Shown here: positions 46,678 to 54,648 of the stretch, piece by piece
Layout of the letters: each line of letters starts with the position of its first letter
How positions within the stretch are numbered: the first letter of the stretch is position 1
Source of the DNA: Methylotuvimicrobium alcaliphilum 20Z
GTDB lineage: Bacteria; Pseudomonadota; Gammaproteobacteria; Methylococcales; Methylomonadaceae
Direction: 5' to 3'
NCBI RefSeq assembly: GCF_000968535.2
Contig: NC_016112.1
Location: 1,612,001-1,676,000 of the forward strand
DNA: 64,000 nt
Translations under genes and position numbers: made by a program
Notes under the pieces: model-generated
Seen by the model: only the letters and a program-made list of their open reading frames with translations
Database searches by the model: none
What the model was told of the DNA's origin: nothing

Positions 46678-46951
46678 TATACCCATCGTGCTGCCTTTAT
46701 ATTCAAAAATTGCCAACATGGAGCTGGCATAGAGCCTACAGGGACGTATTCACGGCGTCCTTTGACGGGCACCCCAGTGCCGAATTTTGATTTACGAGGG
46801 GTATACGTGGATGTGGTGCTAAGCATTTCCATCCGTGGCCCTTGATTCCGCCAATCCCTGGCGGAATGACGGGCTCCTTCCTTTAAGTTGGCGCTTATGA
46901 CCCTGTTGCCTCCTAAGGCACTGCCGAAATTTGAATAGCGATAGGTGTATA
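46678..46951. repeat. Family A-derived sequences between ispF and truD
   Basis: A family A copy with a rearranged left arm covers 46678-46805 (GACGTATTCACGGCGTCC core, right end GATTTACGAGGGGTATA). A separate family A end in opposite orientation lies at about 46908-46951 (GCACTGCCGAAATTTGAATA then TAGGTGTATA). Between them is a REP-like palindrome, ATTCCGCCAATCCCTGGCGG, near 46847. No gene. Confidence 0.65.
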
Positions 46952-47019
46952 TCGGCAAGAACCAGCTTGATCGACACCATCCAAGTCTCAATAGTTAAAC
47001 CAACTGATTCTTCCTAGCC

Positions 47020-48042
47020 TTGAAAAACATTGAAATACCACAGTGGCCCCATGCCTACGGAGGCCCATCCGGAACCGGAAAGATCCGGGCGGAGCCCGAG
47101 GACTTCATCGTCAATGAAATGCTGTCGTTCGAACCCTCAGGCGAAGGCGAGCATGTTTTTCTGCTCATTGAGAAAAAAGGTGAAAATACCGAGTTTGTGG
47201 CGAGACAACTGGCGCGTTTTGCCGGCGTTAGGCAGCGCGATATCGGATATGCCGGCTTGAAGGATCGTCATGCCGTTACGACGCAATGGTTCAGTGTATG
47301 GTTACCGGGCAAGGAAGCACCGCAATGGTCCGATTTCGAATCGGAAACGATTACAGTTCATCGGTCAATACGTCATGCTCGTAAATTGAAACGCGGCATA
47401 TTATCCGGTAATCGTTTCGAACTATTGATTAGAGATTGGCAAGGTGACGAAAAGCGGCTTGAAGATCAGTTGAGTCGGATTAAGACCTGCGGTGTACCGA
47501 ATTATTTCGGCGAGCAGCGCTTCGGAAATCTCGGGCAGAATGTTAATAAAGCTTTGGCTCTATTCGAAGGCGCTAAGGTTAAGCGTGAACAACGCGGTAT
47601 TTACCTATCGGCAGCACGTTCGTTTTTGTTCAATCATATTTTGGCTGAAAGAATCAGGCTGGAGAGTTGGAATAAACCGGTCGATGGCGATGTATTCATT
47701 GTTGAAGGATCCCGAGGGTTTTTTAAAGTCGACCAAATCGATCCGACCATTTCTATGCGGATCGACGCATGCGAAATTCATCCGAGCGCAGTCCTTTGCG
47801 GGCAGGGGGCTTCCGAAGCAACCGGTGAGGCCTGGGCTATCGAATCAGCCGTGATCGAACGTTTCGATTTTATGGTTCGCGGTTTGTTCGACTGCGGCCT
47901 GGAAAGCGCACGCAGGGCGCTTAGAATGAGTTTGACCGATTTAGAGTGGCGCTTTATCTCGCGGGGCCGATTGCAACTAAAATTCACCTTACCGGCGGGT
48001 AGCTATGCGACCGCTTTACTTCGAGAAATAATAGAGAGTTAA
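47020..48042 (+). CDS. truD: tRNA pseudouridine(13) synthase
   Basis: 340 residues from TTG 47020; no ATG is in frame near the family start, so a TTG start is accepted. Motifs: the lead-in PEDFIVNEMLSFEPSGEGEHVFLLIEKKGENT, catalytic Asp in GYAGLKDRHAVTTQWFS, ILSGNRFELLIRD, GVPNYFGEQRFG and SAARSFLFNHILAERI. It makes pseudouridine 13 in tRNA-Glu. In Escherichia coli truD directly follows ispF, as here, apart from the repeat insertion. Confidence 0.95.
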   Translation: MKNIEIPQWPHAYGGPSGTGKIRAEPEDFIVNEMLSFEPSGEGEHVFLLIEKKGENTEFVARQLARFAGVRQRDIGYAGLKDRHAVTTQWFSVWLPGKEAPQWSDFESETITVHRSIRHARKLKRGILSGNRFELLIRDWQGDEKRLEDQLSRIKTCGVPNYFGEQRFGNLGQNVNKALALFEGAKVKREQRGIYLSAARSFLFNHILAERIRLESWNKPVDGDVFIVEGSRGFFKVDQIDPTISMRIDACEIHPSAVLCGQGASEATGEAWAIESAVIERFDFMVRGLFDCGLESARRALRMSLTDLEWRFISRGRLQLKFTLPAGSYATALLREIIES

Positions 48043-48045
48043 ATC

Positions 48046-48840
48046 ATGGATATTATTCAAGCCATCTCGTTGGCCTTGTTGCAGGGGCTGACTGAATTCT
48101 TACCGATTTCGAGTTCCGCACATTTGATTTTGTTGCCGGTCATTTTGGGTTGGGAGGATCAGGGGCTCGCATTCGATGTCGCGGTGCATGTCGGTACCTT
48201 AACGGCTGTTGTAGCCTATTATCGCAAAGACTTATTGACGATTATTGCGGCATGGTTCGGTTCGTTCACCGGCAAAGGGGCTTCGGACGATTCCCGTTTG
48301 GCCTGGTATGTGGTATTAGGCACGATTCCGGTTGGTCTCGCGGGCTTATCGATGCCTCACTCGCTTGAAGAGTCTTTGAGATCGCCTCTGGTGATTGCGA
48401 CTTCGACCATTGTTTTCGCGATGTTGCTGTGGGCTTCGGAAAAGTTCGCTAAAGAGCGCCGGACTGTCGTGACTTTATTCGATGCTTTGCTGGTCGGCGT
48501 ATTTCAGGCGATTGCATTGATTCCCGGTACTTCCCGTGCGGGTATCACGATCACGGCCGGCTTGTTTTCGGGATTACAGCGCGAGCAAGCCGCGCGTTTT
48601 TCGTTTCTATTGTCGATTCCGGTCATTGCCTTGGCCGGTATGCTAAAGGCTTTTGAATTGTTCAAGTCCGATATCGAAGTCATGTGGGCCTTTATGGCGA
48701 TCGGGGCGGCGGTTTCCTGTGTCGTTGCTTACCTGACAATCGGTTGGTTTTTGAAATTGCTGAATCGGATCGGCATGATTCCTTTCGTTTGGTATCGTTT
48801 AGCGCTCGGTATCGTTTTGTTCGTCGTATTTATCCGTTAA
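48046..48840 (+). CDS. uppP: Undecaprenyl-diphosphatase
   Basis: 264 residues, polytopic membrane protein. The first motif LLQGLTEFLPISSSAHLILLP (about 11-31) and the second, LIPGTSRAGITITAGLFSGLQREQAARFSFLLSIPVI, are the two conserved phosphatase regions of the BacA/UppP family. It recycles the lipid carrier for cell-wall and polysaccharide synthesis. It starts 3 nt after truD. Its last 42 bases overlap the end of the convergent Smr gene. Confidence 0.96.
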   Translation: MDIIQAISLALLQGLTEFLPISSSAHLILLPVILGWEDQGLAFDVAVHVGTLTAVVAYYRKDLLTIIAAWFGSFTGKGASDDSRLAWYVVLGTIPVGLAGLSMPHSLEESLRSPLVIATSTIVFAMLLWASEKFAKERRTVVTLFDALLVGVFQAIALIPGTSRAGITITAGLFSGLQREQAARFSFLLSIPVIALAGMLKAFELFKSDIEVMWAFMAIGAAVSCVVAYLTIGWFLKLLNRIGMIPFVWYRLALGIVLFVVFIR

Positions 48841-49365
48841 GCGCAGCAGAACAAAAACCGCCCCCGTGCCGCCTTTTCTGTGCGGCGCGGAACAAAAGGC
48901 CTGTACGTCGCGGTGTTGGCGAAGCCATAAATTGAGGCTGTTTTTCAAAATCGGTAGGTTATCCGGTGAGCGATAGCCCTTGCCATGTACGATACAGACG
49001 CAACGGAAACCTTCCTCTACACAGCTATGCAGAAAGCGTAATAATTGCTTTTTTGCCTCGTGGCTACTCAGGCCGTGTAAGTCGATTTCGGCATCGAGTC
49101 CGTAATGCCCTTTGCGCATTTTTCGCAAAACATTTTTTTGTAAGCCGGGGCTTAAAAAGCTCAGGCTATCCTCGAGACTTAGCAATTCAGTGACCAATAT
49201 TGATTCGTCAAGCGATTGAGCATTATCAACTGAACGTTTAGCGGGTATGGGTTTGGGTTTAGGTGTGGTGCTCAGGTGCAGTTTGTCGCTGTCTATCGAT
49301 ATGACTTTCCCGGCTGCTTGGCGAAACAGATCCCGATCTTCTTGTGTTAGGTTTTTTTTTCTCAC
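48799..49365 (-). CDS. Smr-domain protein
   Basis: 188 residues. The N-terminal half is charged and probably disordered. The Smr domain (about 92-175) has the family motifs AEIDLHGLSSHEAKKQL and CVCIVHGKGYRSPDN. Small MutS-related domains of this stand-alone (YdaL/SmrA-like) type are DNA- or RNA-binding, and some nick or cleave nucleic acids; the target here is unknown. Its 3' end overlaps uppP by 42 bp on the opposite strand. Confidence 0.88.
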   Translation of the reverse strand: MRKKNLTQEDRDLFRQAAGKVISIDSDKLHLSTTPKPKPIPAKRSVDNAQSLDESILVTELLSLEDSLSFLSPGLQKNVLRKMRKGHYGLDAEIDLHGLSSHEAKKQLLRFLHSCVEEGFRCVCIVHGKGYRSPDNLPILKNSLNLWLRQHRDVQAFCSAPHRKGGTGAVFVLLRLTDKYDEQNDTER

Positions 49366-49439
49366 GTTAGCTGATTTAAATACGATAAGTTGTTAATATT
49401 AGGGATTTTATAAACTATTTGCGCGCGGGGCGACTTAAA

Positions 49440-50180
49440 ATGCATATTTTGTTGAGCAATGATGACGGCTATCTGGCTGAAGGCCTGAATGCATTGGCGG
49501 ATGCATTAAGCGCTCATGCCGAAATTTCGGTTGTGGCGCCGGACCGAAACCGCAGCGCGGCCAGTAATTCGCTGACTCTGGAAAGACCGCTCAGAGCTTA
49601 TCAAGCCTCTAACGGTTTTATTAGAGTAGACGGCACGCCGACCGATTGCGTTCATTTGGCGATCACCGGTTTGTTGGCGCAAGAGCCTGATATGGTATTT
49701 GCCGGAATCAATCACGGTTCTAATTTGGGCGATGACGTACTCTATTCCGGCACCGTGGCGGCGGCGACCGAAGGCCGGTTTTTAGGCCTGCCGGCTGTGG
49801 CGATTTCGTTGGCCGGCAATAATCCGAGGTATTTCGATACGGCGGCGCAAGTTGCGGTTATATTACTACAAAGATTGATAGAAGAGCCTTTGCCTCAAGA
49901 TAGTATTTTGAATGTCAATGTACCCGATATTCCTTTTAGCAAGCTTAAAGGCTTTCAGTCGACACGTTTGGGGCAACGCCATAAAGCCGAACCGGTGGTC
50001 AAAAGTGTCGATCCTCGAGAAAGACCTATTTACTGGGTTGGGCCGCCAGGAGTCGAGCAAGATGCGGGGCCAGGAACCGACTTTTACGCGATTAAATCGG
50101 GTTATGTTTCGGTGAGCCCCTTGCAAGTCGATTTGACACGCTATGAACGTATAGGCGCTTTAGAAAATTGGTTGCCTTAG
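49440..50180 (+). CDS. surE: 5'/3'-nucleotidase SurE
   Basis: About 246 residues from the ATG at 49440, where the family start lies ([15 protein letters not shown], with the metal-binding Asp pair). Further motifs: [60 protein letters not shown] and NVNVPDIP. It is a metal-dependent survival phosphatase acting on nucleoside monophosphates and polyphosphates. It is followed after 13 nt by pcm, the conserved surE-pcm pair. Confidence 0.97.
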   Translation: MHILLSNDDGYLAEGLNALADALSAHAEISVVAPDRNRSAASNSLTLERPLRAYQASNGFIRVDGTPTDCVHLAITGLLAQEPDMVFAGINHGSNLGDDVLYSGTVAAATEGRFLGLPAVAISLAGNNPRYFDTAAQVAVILLQRLIEEPLPQDSILNVNVPDIPFSKLKGFQSTRLGQRHKAEPVVKSVDPRERPIYWVGPPGVEQDAGPGTDFYAIKSGYVSVSPLQVDLTRYERIGALENWLP

Positions 50181-50193
50181 GAGAAATATAATA

Positions 50194-50856
50194 ATGATGA
50201 TGCTTAATGTAAAAGGAATAGGCATGACTTCCATGCGAACCCGGGAGCGCATGGTGGGGCGATTGAAGGAACAGGGGGTCAATAATCATAAAATTCTCGA
50301 TGCGATGCGTAATACGCCGCGTCATTTGTTCGTAGATGAAGCGCTCGCTAGTCGGGCCTACGAAGATACCGCTTTGCCGATCGGTTATAACCAGACGATA
50401 TCGCAACCGTATATCGTCGCTAAAATGACCGAGTTGCTTTTGGCATCCGGTCCGCTTGCCAAGGTCTTGGAAATCGGCACCGGTTGCGGCTATCAGACGG
50501 CGGTATTGTCGCAAGTGGTCGATTACGTTTACACGGTCGAAAGGATTCAACCGCTGCAGAAGAAAGCCAAAAATTTGGTATGGAGTTTGAAACATAAAAA
50601 CATCAGCTATTTGCACAGCGATGGCGGCTGGGGATGGCCGGATCATGCCCCGTACGATGGCATTTTAGTAACGGCGGCGCCGCCCGAAATTCCCGAAATG
50701 TTGCTTCGGCAACTGGCTGTCGGCGGAGTGATGGTGATTCCGATCGGTCATGCCGGCGGACAGGAGCTACAACGGGTTACGCGAAACGCATCAGGATTCG
50801 AAGTCGAAATCCTAGAGTCTGTTAATTTCGTGCCGTTTTTGTCGGGCAGGGAGTAA
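50194..50856 (+). CDS. pcm: Protein-L-isoaspartate O-methyltransferase
   Basis: 220 residues from the first of three consecutive ATGs (GGAG nine bases upstream); ATG 50224 ([10 protein letters not shown]) is also a plausible start. Motifs: [40 protein letters not shown], the SAM motif [17 protein letters not shown], and [21 protein letters not shown]. It methylates isoaspartyl residues for protein repair. Three bases separate it from the next gene. Confidence 0.96.
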   Translation: MMMLNVKGIGMTSMRTRERMVGRLKEQGVNNHKILDAMRNTPRHLFVDEALASRAYEDTALPIGYNQTISQPYIVAKMTELLLASGPLAKVLEIGTGCGYQTAVLSQVVDYVYTVERIQPLQKKAKNLVWSLKHKNISYLHSDGGWGWPDHAPYDGILVTAAPPEIPEMLLRQLAVGGVMVIPIGHAGGQELQRVTRNASGFEVEILESVNFVPFLSGRE

Positions 50857-50858
50857 GT

Positions 50859-51446
50859 ATGTTTCAAACGCTATACGATAAGACGCTATTGTGGTCCCGG
50901 CATCGGCATGCCTTGAAGTATCTTTGCGCTTTGAGCTTTGCCGAATCGTCTTTTTTTCCGATTCCGCCCGATGTCATGTTGGCGCCGATGGCACTCGGTC
51001 GTCCTCAACACGCTTTCCAATTTGCGCTATGGACCACGGTATTTTCGGTCTTGGGAGGCATCTTGGGTTATGCGATCGGTTTTTTTATGTTCGACCAGCT
51101 TGAGCCTTGGTTAAAAACCACGCATTATTGGGAGGGCTTTCTATTGGCCCGGCAATGGTTTACCGATTGGGGGTTCTGGGCAGTCTTGGTGGCCGGTTTT
51201 TCGCCGATACCTTACAAAGTATTCACGATAGCGGCCGGCGTGATGAGTATGGTGTTTTTACCGTTCGTGCTGGCATCGACAGTCGGGCGCGGCGCGAGGT
51301 TTTTTTTGGTGTCGTTGCTAATCTCGGCAGGTGGCGAAAAACTGGAAGCGAAACTACGCGAATATATGGATCGTCTGGGCTGGGCTTTGGTTGCACTGGT
51401 AGTTATCGGAGGGGGGGCTTATAAGTTGATGGCGGGTGGTCAATAG
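50859..51446 (+). CDS. YqaA-type VTT-domain membrane protein
   Basis: 195 residues. Matches the YqaA branch of the DedA/VTT (SNARE-associated) family: YLCALSFAESSFFPIPPDVML near the start, then a Gly-rich membrane stretch (VFSVLGGILGYAIGFF) and VLVAGFSPIPYKVFTIAAGV, with the re-entrant-loop proline motifs. The DedA superfamily includes lipid-carrier flippases, but the role of YqaA members is not settled. The gene directly follows pcm and is probably co-transcribed. Confidence 0.88.
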   Translation: MFQTLYDKTLLWSRHRHALKYLCALSFAESSFFPIPPDVMLAPMALGRPQHAFQFALWTTVFSVLGGILGYAIGFFMFDQLEPWLKTTHYWEGFLLARQWFTDWGFWAVLVAGFSPIPYKVFTIAAGVMSMVFLPFVLASTVGRGARFFLVSLLISAGGEKLEAKLREYMDRLGWALVALVVIGGGAYKLMAGGQ

Positions 51447-51509
51447 TTGTAATCACTCTTCACTTATATCGAAACTTGATTTACGAAAGAAGTCTTTCTA
51501 GGAGTCGCA

Positions 51510-52256
51510 ATGAATGATAAAGAATTGGTGGCAGTCCATGCTGCAAAGCTGGTTAAAGACGGGATGCGTGTCGGACTCGGAACCGGTTCCACGGCCGACT
51601 GTTTTATTAAAGAGTTGTCTCGCCTCCATAAAGATGAAGGATTGAAAGTGATCGTGATTGCCAGTTCGGTTGTCAGCGCGATCAAGGCTGGCGAAATGGG
51701 GTTACCCCTACAGTCGATTGAGCAAACCGAGCGAATCGATCTTTATGTCGATGGCGCCGATGAAGTTACCCTCGATAAGACGCTGCTCAAAGGCCGGGGC
51801 TACGATTTAGTACGAGAAAAATTGTTGGCGAAGGCGGCCGACCGGTTCGTCGTTCTGATCGATAAAAGCAAGTTGGTCGGCCGAATCGGCGAGCGATTTC
51901 CTGTTCCAGTCGAGGTTATGCCATTTGCCTGGCGAATGGTTAAAGACAGTTTGGAAAAACTGGGAGGCAGGCCGACACTACGACGGACTGCAAATGAAGA
52001 CGGCTTGGTGATGACGTCCTACGGAAGCTTAGTGCTCGATACCGTTTTCGATGCCACGATTGATATCGCTGATCTCGACGATGCGCTCAACGCCATGCCG
52101 GGCGTTATCGAGCACGGTATATTTCGGGGCTTGGCAAGTTCGGTTTTGATAGGCGCCGATGGCGCCATCCAAGAATTGGATATTGAAAGGAGGTCCGATT
52201 CGCAAGATGTCGATAGTCGGGATTTTGTCGATGACGGCACTGCAGATGGCGATTGA
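51510..52256 (+). CDS. rpiA: Ribose-5-phosphate isomerase A with acidic C-terminal tail
   Basis: 248 residues. Motifs: RVGLGTGSTADCFIKEL, DLYVDGADEVTLDKTLLKGRGYDLVREKLLA and VIDKSKLVGRIGERFPVPVEVMPFAW (here VLIDKSKLVG), ending with GVIEHGIFRGLASSVLIGADGAIQ. It interconverts ribose-5- and ribulose-5-phosphate; it also serves formaldehyde-assimilating pentose cycles. RpiA usually ends soon after this motif at about 220 residues; this one carries about 20 extra residues rich in Asp and Ser. AGGAG precedes the ATG. Confidence 0.95.
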   Translation: MNDKELVAVHAAKLVKDGMRVGLGTGSTADCFIKELSRLHKDEGLKVIVIASSVVSAIKAGEMGLPLQSIEQTERIDLYVDGADEVTLDKTLLKGRGYDLVREKLLAKAADRFVVLIDKSKLVGRIGERFPVPVEVMPFAWRMVKDSLEKLGGRPTLRRTANEDGLVMTSYGSLVLDTVFDATIDIADLDDALNAMPGVIEHGIFRGLASSVLIGADGAIQELDIERRSDSQDVDSRDFVDDGTADGD

Positions 52257-52409
52257 AGTAAAGTTGGTTTTCGTTCCCATCGCTCCAACGTGGGAATGTA
52301 TACCCGTCGTAGCTCAAAATTCGGCGCCTGGGTGTCCGCTAAAGGACGCCGTGAATACGTCCATGTAGATACTCTGTTTAAAATCAAGTTAAAAATAGGC
52401 ATTTTTCTG

Positions 52410-53444
52410 CTATTCAGCGATTGACGGAATTGCATAAAAACGCGTGTTATCGAATGGTTTATCATGCTTGAGCATGCCGTGAATCGCATGTAACAATTTA
52501 CGCATGACCGCACAACAGGCTTGCAACGGTAATTTACCCATATCCAGGAGATGTTGGTAATACGCCTTAATATGGCGATCATGCTGCACAGCGCTCCAGA
52601 CAGGCATATACAGGGCGGCGCGAATCTGGCTGTTACCGGCCTTGGATATACGCGTTTTTTTGTGGACACTCGTGCCGGAATCAAAAGCTCTTGGATCGAG
52701 CCCCGCAAACTTGACCCACTCACGGTGCGACATATCCGCAGGCAAAATCAGTAGTTCTCCCATGAGGGCAATCGCACTGGTATTGGCAATACCCTTAATG
52801 CTCGTGAACAAAACTAATGCTCGACTGAGTTCCGGATGTTTTTCGATCAATGCCAAGGCGCCAGCCGTTAACTGATCGATACGCTTATCTAATTGATCGA
52901 TGGCTGCTTGTGCATCTTTTAGCACGGCTTTGGGTGTTTCAACTGTTGCGCTTAAGGCATGCAATTGATTCTTTGCTGCTGTTTTTTGATCGGTTAGTGC
53001 ATTAATACGGCGTGAGAAACAACGTAAAGCGATCTTTTCATTCGAAGGACGGGACCAAGGCGCAAAATCCATCCGTTCGGCATACACCGCCAGAGTATTC
53101 GCGTCCACATCATCTGTTTTACTATTGTTCATCAACACTTTAGCAAAGTTATGAGAGACCTTGGGATTGATGACCATTACCTTGACGCCGGCATCATGGA
53201 GCGCAACGGCTAAATCGAAATGATAACTGCCGGTGGCTTCCATACACACGATAATGCCGGACAATTTGTTCAGTTTCTTGGCCATCCGGGCATGATCAGC
53301 TGGGGTATTGGAGAACTTCTGCGGATTGAAAGGTTTGCCATTTTTGCGCACCACCAAAACCAGTTCTTTAGATCCTACATCGACGCCAGCGAAGATACGG
53401 GTTTGTGTGTCAAGTGAAGCGCTGTTAATTTGTTGATCTGCCAT
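52410..53444 (-). CDS. IS110-family transposase (DEDD recombinase)
   Basis: 344 residues, intact. The N-terminal RuvC-like DEDD domain has Asp in FAGVDVGSKELVL, Glu in IVCMEATGSYHFD and the Asp pair in SKTDDVDANTLAVYAE. A coiled-coil middle region follows. The C-terminal Tnp domain has IKGIANTSAIALMGEL, FAGLDPRAFDSGTSVHKK and the conserved serine region SKAGNSQIRAALYMPV. It would carry out RNA-guided insertion and excision. The frame is full length with no stops, so the element may be active. Confidence 0.95.
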   Translation of the reverse strand: MADQQINSASLDTQTRIFAGVDVGSKELVLVVRKNGKPFNPQKFSNTPADHARMAKKLNKLSGIIVCMEATGSYHFDLAVALHDAGVKVMVINPKVSHNFAKVLMNNSKTDDVDANTLAVYAERMDFAPWSRPSNEKIALRCFSRRINALTDQKTAAKNQLHALSATVETPKAVLKDAQAAIDQLDKRIDQLTAGALALIEKHPELSRALVLFTSIKGIANTSAIALMGELLILPADMSHREWVKFAGLDPRAFDSGTSVHKKTRISKAGNSQIRAALYMPVWSAVQHDRHIKAYYQHLLDMGKLPLQACCAVMRKLLHAIHGMLKHDKPFDNTRFYAIPSIAE

Positions 53445-53588
53445 GTTTAATTGTTATTCTGTGATAAGGAAAGTAAACTAGTCATTGGTTCCCGACCCTG
53501 CGTATGCACCTACCATCCTTGTGAATGCAGGCTCTAAGCCTCAGATACTCCGCGGTATAGGTGAATAGGGCGGGGGCCAATCTACATG
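53445..53588 (-). ncRNA. Candidate bridge RNA region of the IS110 element
   Basis: Non-coding end upstream of the transposase start. It contains CAGGCTCT (53528-53535), identical to the host DNA at the right junction (53590-53597), and AGATACTC (53543-53550), identical to the IS left end (52367-52374). Matches of this kind are expected if target and donor guide loops lie here. Secondary structure was not computed, so this is a proposal. Confidence 0.4.
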
Positions 53589-53597
53589 ACAGGCTCT

Positions 53598-53692
53598 GGT
53601 TTAATCCAGTCCTCAGGCTCAAGCGGCCTCCCAATGAACTCGGTAAAGCTTAAAGTATTTCCTGGCTAAAATTCATTTAAATTAATCATACA
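53598..53692. repeat. 95-bp insert (family C) in the interrupted family A copy
   Basis: Starts GGTTTAATCCAGTCCTCAGG and lies between AGGCTCT at 53591-53597 and 53693-53699. Equivalent to 4917-5018. Confidence 0.7.
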
Positions 53693-53868
53693 AGGCTCTA
53701 TGTCAGCTCCATGCTGGCAAAGCCTTTATCGGACACCCAGGCGCGCCTCCTCTGGCACTGCCGAAATTTGAAGTGCGAAAGGTATATAATTTCGCCTCGG
53801 CAGCCAAGGTATAGGTTCCTACGGAGGACCGTGGGAACCAGAAATTAGACAATTTTTAAGTTAGTGAG

Positions 53869-54177
53869 ATGAATTACTATAAACACCATGTTTTTTTCTG
53901 TACCAATCAGCGCGAGAATGGCGCGGCCTGCTGCCAGGATCATGATGCTCAGTTTTTTCGAGATTATGCGAAAACGCAATTGAAAAAGCTAAAAATGAGC
54001 GGGCCCGGTAAATGTCGCATCAACAATGCCGGTTGTCTGGATCGTTGCAAGGAGGGTCCGGTAATGGTCGTCTATCCCGATGCTGTTTGGTATCGTTATG
54101 AAAATCAAGCCGATATCGATGAGATTATCGAGGAACATTTGCAGAATGGACGAGTTGTCGAACGCTTGAAAGTTTGA
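53869..54177 (+). CDS. Thioredoxin-like [2Fe-2S] ferredoxin
   Basis: 102 residues, soluble. The start YKHHVFFCTNQRENGAACCQDHDA and the second pair NNAGCLDRCKEGPVMVVYPDAVWY give the cysteine pattern (FFCTNQR.....C, then C-x3-C) of thioredoxin-like [2Fe-2S] proteins that occur alone in many proteobacteria. It should carry electrons in the cytoplasm; the partner is unknown. The start is an ATG with no strong ribosome site (TTAGTGAG upstream). It is flanked by family A copies on both sides. Confidence 0.85.
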   Translation: MNYYKHHVFFCTNQRENGAACCQDHDAQFFRDYAKTQLKKLKMSGPGKCRINNAGCLDRCKEGPVMVVYPDAVWYRYENQADIDEIIEEHLQNGRVVERLKV

Positions 54178-54194
54178 GATTAACCTAAATTCGA

Positions 54195-54423
54195 TATATC
54201 CATCGCAGGTCAAAATTCGGCGCCGGGGCGTCCGTCAAAGGACGCCGTGAACCCAGCACCTAAATTATCTAAAACAATTAACCATAACCAATGGGCTATG
54301 GAATTTAGGTGCTGGGTGAATACATCCCTGTAGGCTCTATGCCAGCTCCATGCTGGCAAAGCCTTTGCCGCACACCCCGGCGCCTCCTCAGGCACTGCCG
54401 AAATTTGAAGCGCGAAAGGTATA
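54195..54423. repeat. Family A MITE-like element with nested module B, reverse orientation
   Basis: Starts TATATCCATCGCAGGTCAAA and ends AAGCGCGAAAGGTATA. Module B at 54252-54316 has ends CCCAGCACCTAAATT and AATTTAGGTGCTGGG, flanked by TGAA at 54248-54251 and 54317-54320. It has no insert C and still carries the GCCAGCTCCATGCTGGC palindrome. Confidence 0.8.
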
Positions 54424-54510
54424 GTCAGCACACTAAGGATTTCGTAATGAATATCGGGCAACCGAACCCTGCCTAAAATAGGGAAGTTATTTACGACCAA
54501 ATCCTAAAAT

Positions 54511-54626
54511 CACGAAATACACGAAAGTAATCATATAGTTACAAAAATCACTTGTGCCACCCATTAGGTGAGCAGCTTGGAGGGTGTAACTTATTGAATA
54601 TTTTCGTGATTTTCGTGTATTTCGTG
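54511..54626. repeat. CACGAAATACACGAAA inverted-repeat element, short copy
   Basis: Perfect 16-bp arms CACGAAATACACGAAA (54511-54526) and TTTCGTGTATTTCGTG (54611-54626). The flanking pieces match those of the larger copy at 30658-31140 (TAATCATA.AGTTACA at the left, TGTAACTTATTGAATATTTT at the right). It stands just downstream of the helicase gene stop. Confidence 0.75.
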
Positions 54627-54648
54627 GACAAAATGCTTTTTATTAGGA

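Larger units (their letters stand above)
52368..53590 (-). mobile_element. IS110-family insertion sequence
   Basis: About 1.22 kb, bounded by comparing the interrupted family A copy with uninterrupted ones; edges are good to a few bases. The left side next to the transposase stop is short (about 40 bp). The side upstream of the transposase start has about 145 bp of non-coding DNA, as in IS110-group elements, where this end encodes the bridge RNA. A 9-bp inverted repeat, CATGTAGAT (52362-52370) and ATCTACATG (53580-53588), straddles the two junctions. Confidence 0.85.
52299..53786. repeat. Family A MITE-like element split by IS110 and insert C
   Basis: The left family A end (TATACCCGTCGTAGCTCAAA) starts at 52299 and continues to about 52367. 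The IS110 follows, then family A resumes with AGGCTCT at 53591 and ends GTGCGAAAGGTATA at 53786. Insert C occupies 53598-53692. The left half matches the corresponding part of the copies at 4772 and 54195. Confidence 0.8.

Noticed and set aside
52642-53417. Short plus-strand frames opposite the IS110 transposase
   Set aside because: They are antisense shadows of an intact transposase gene with no features of their own.
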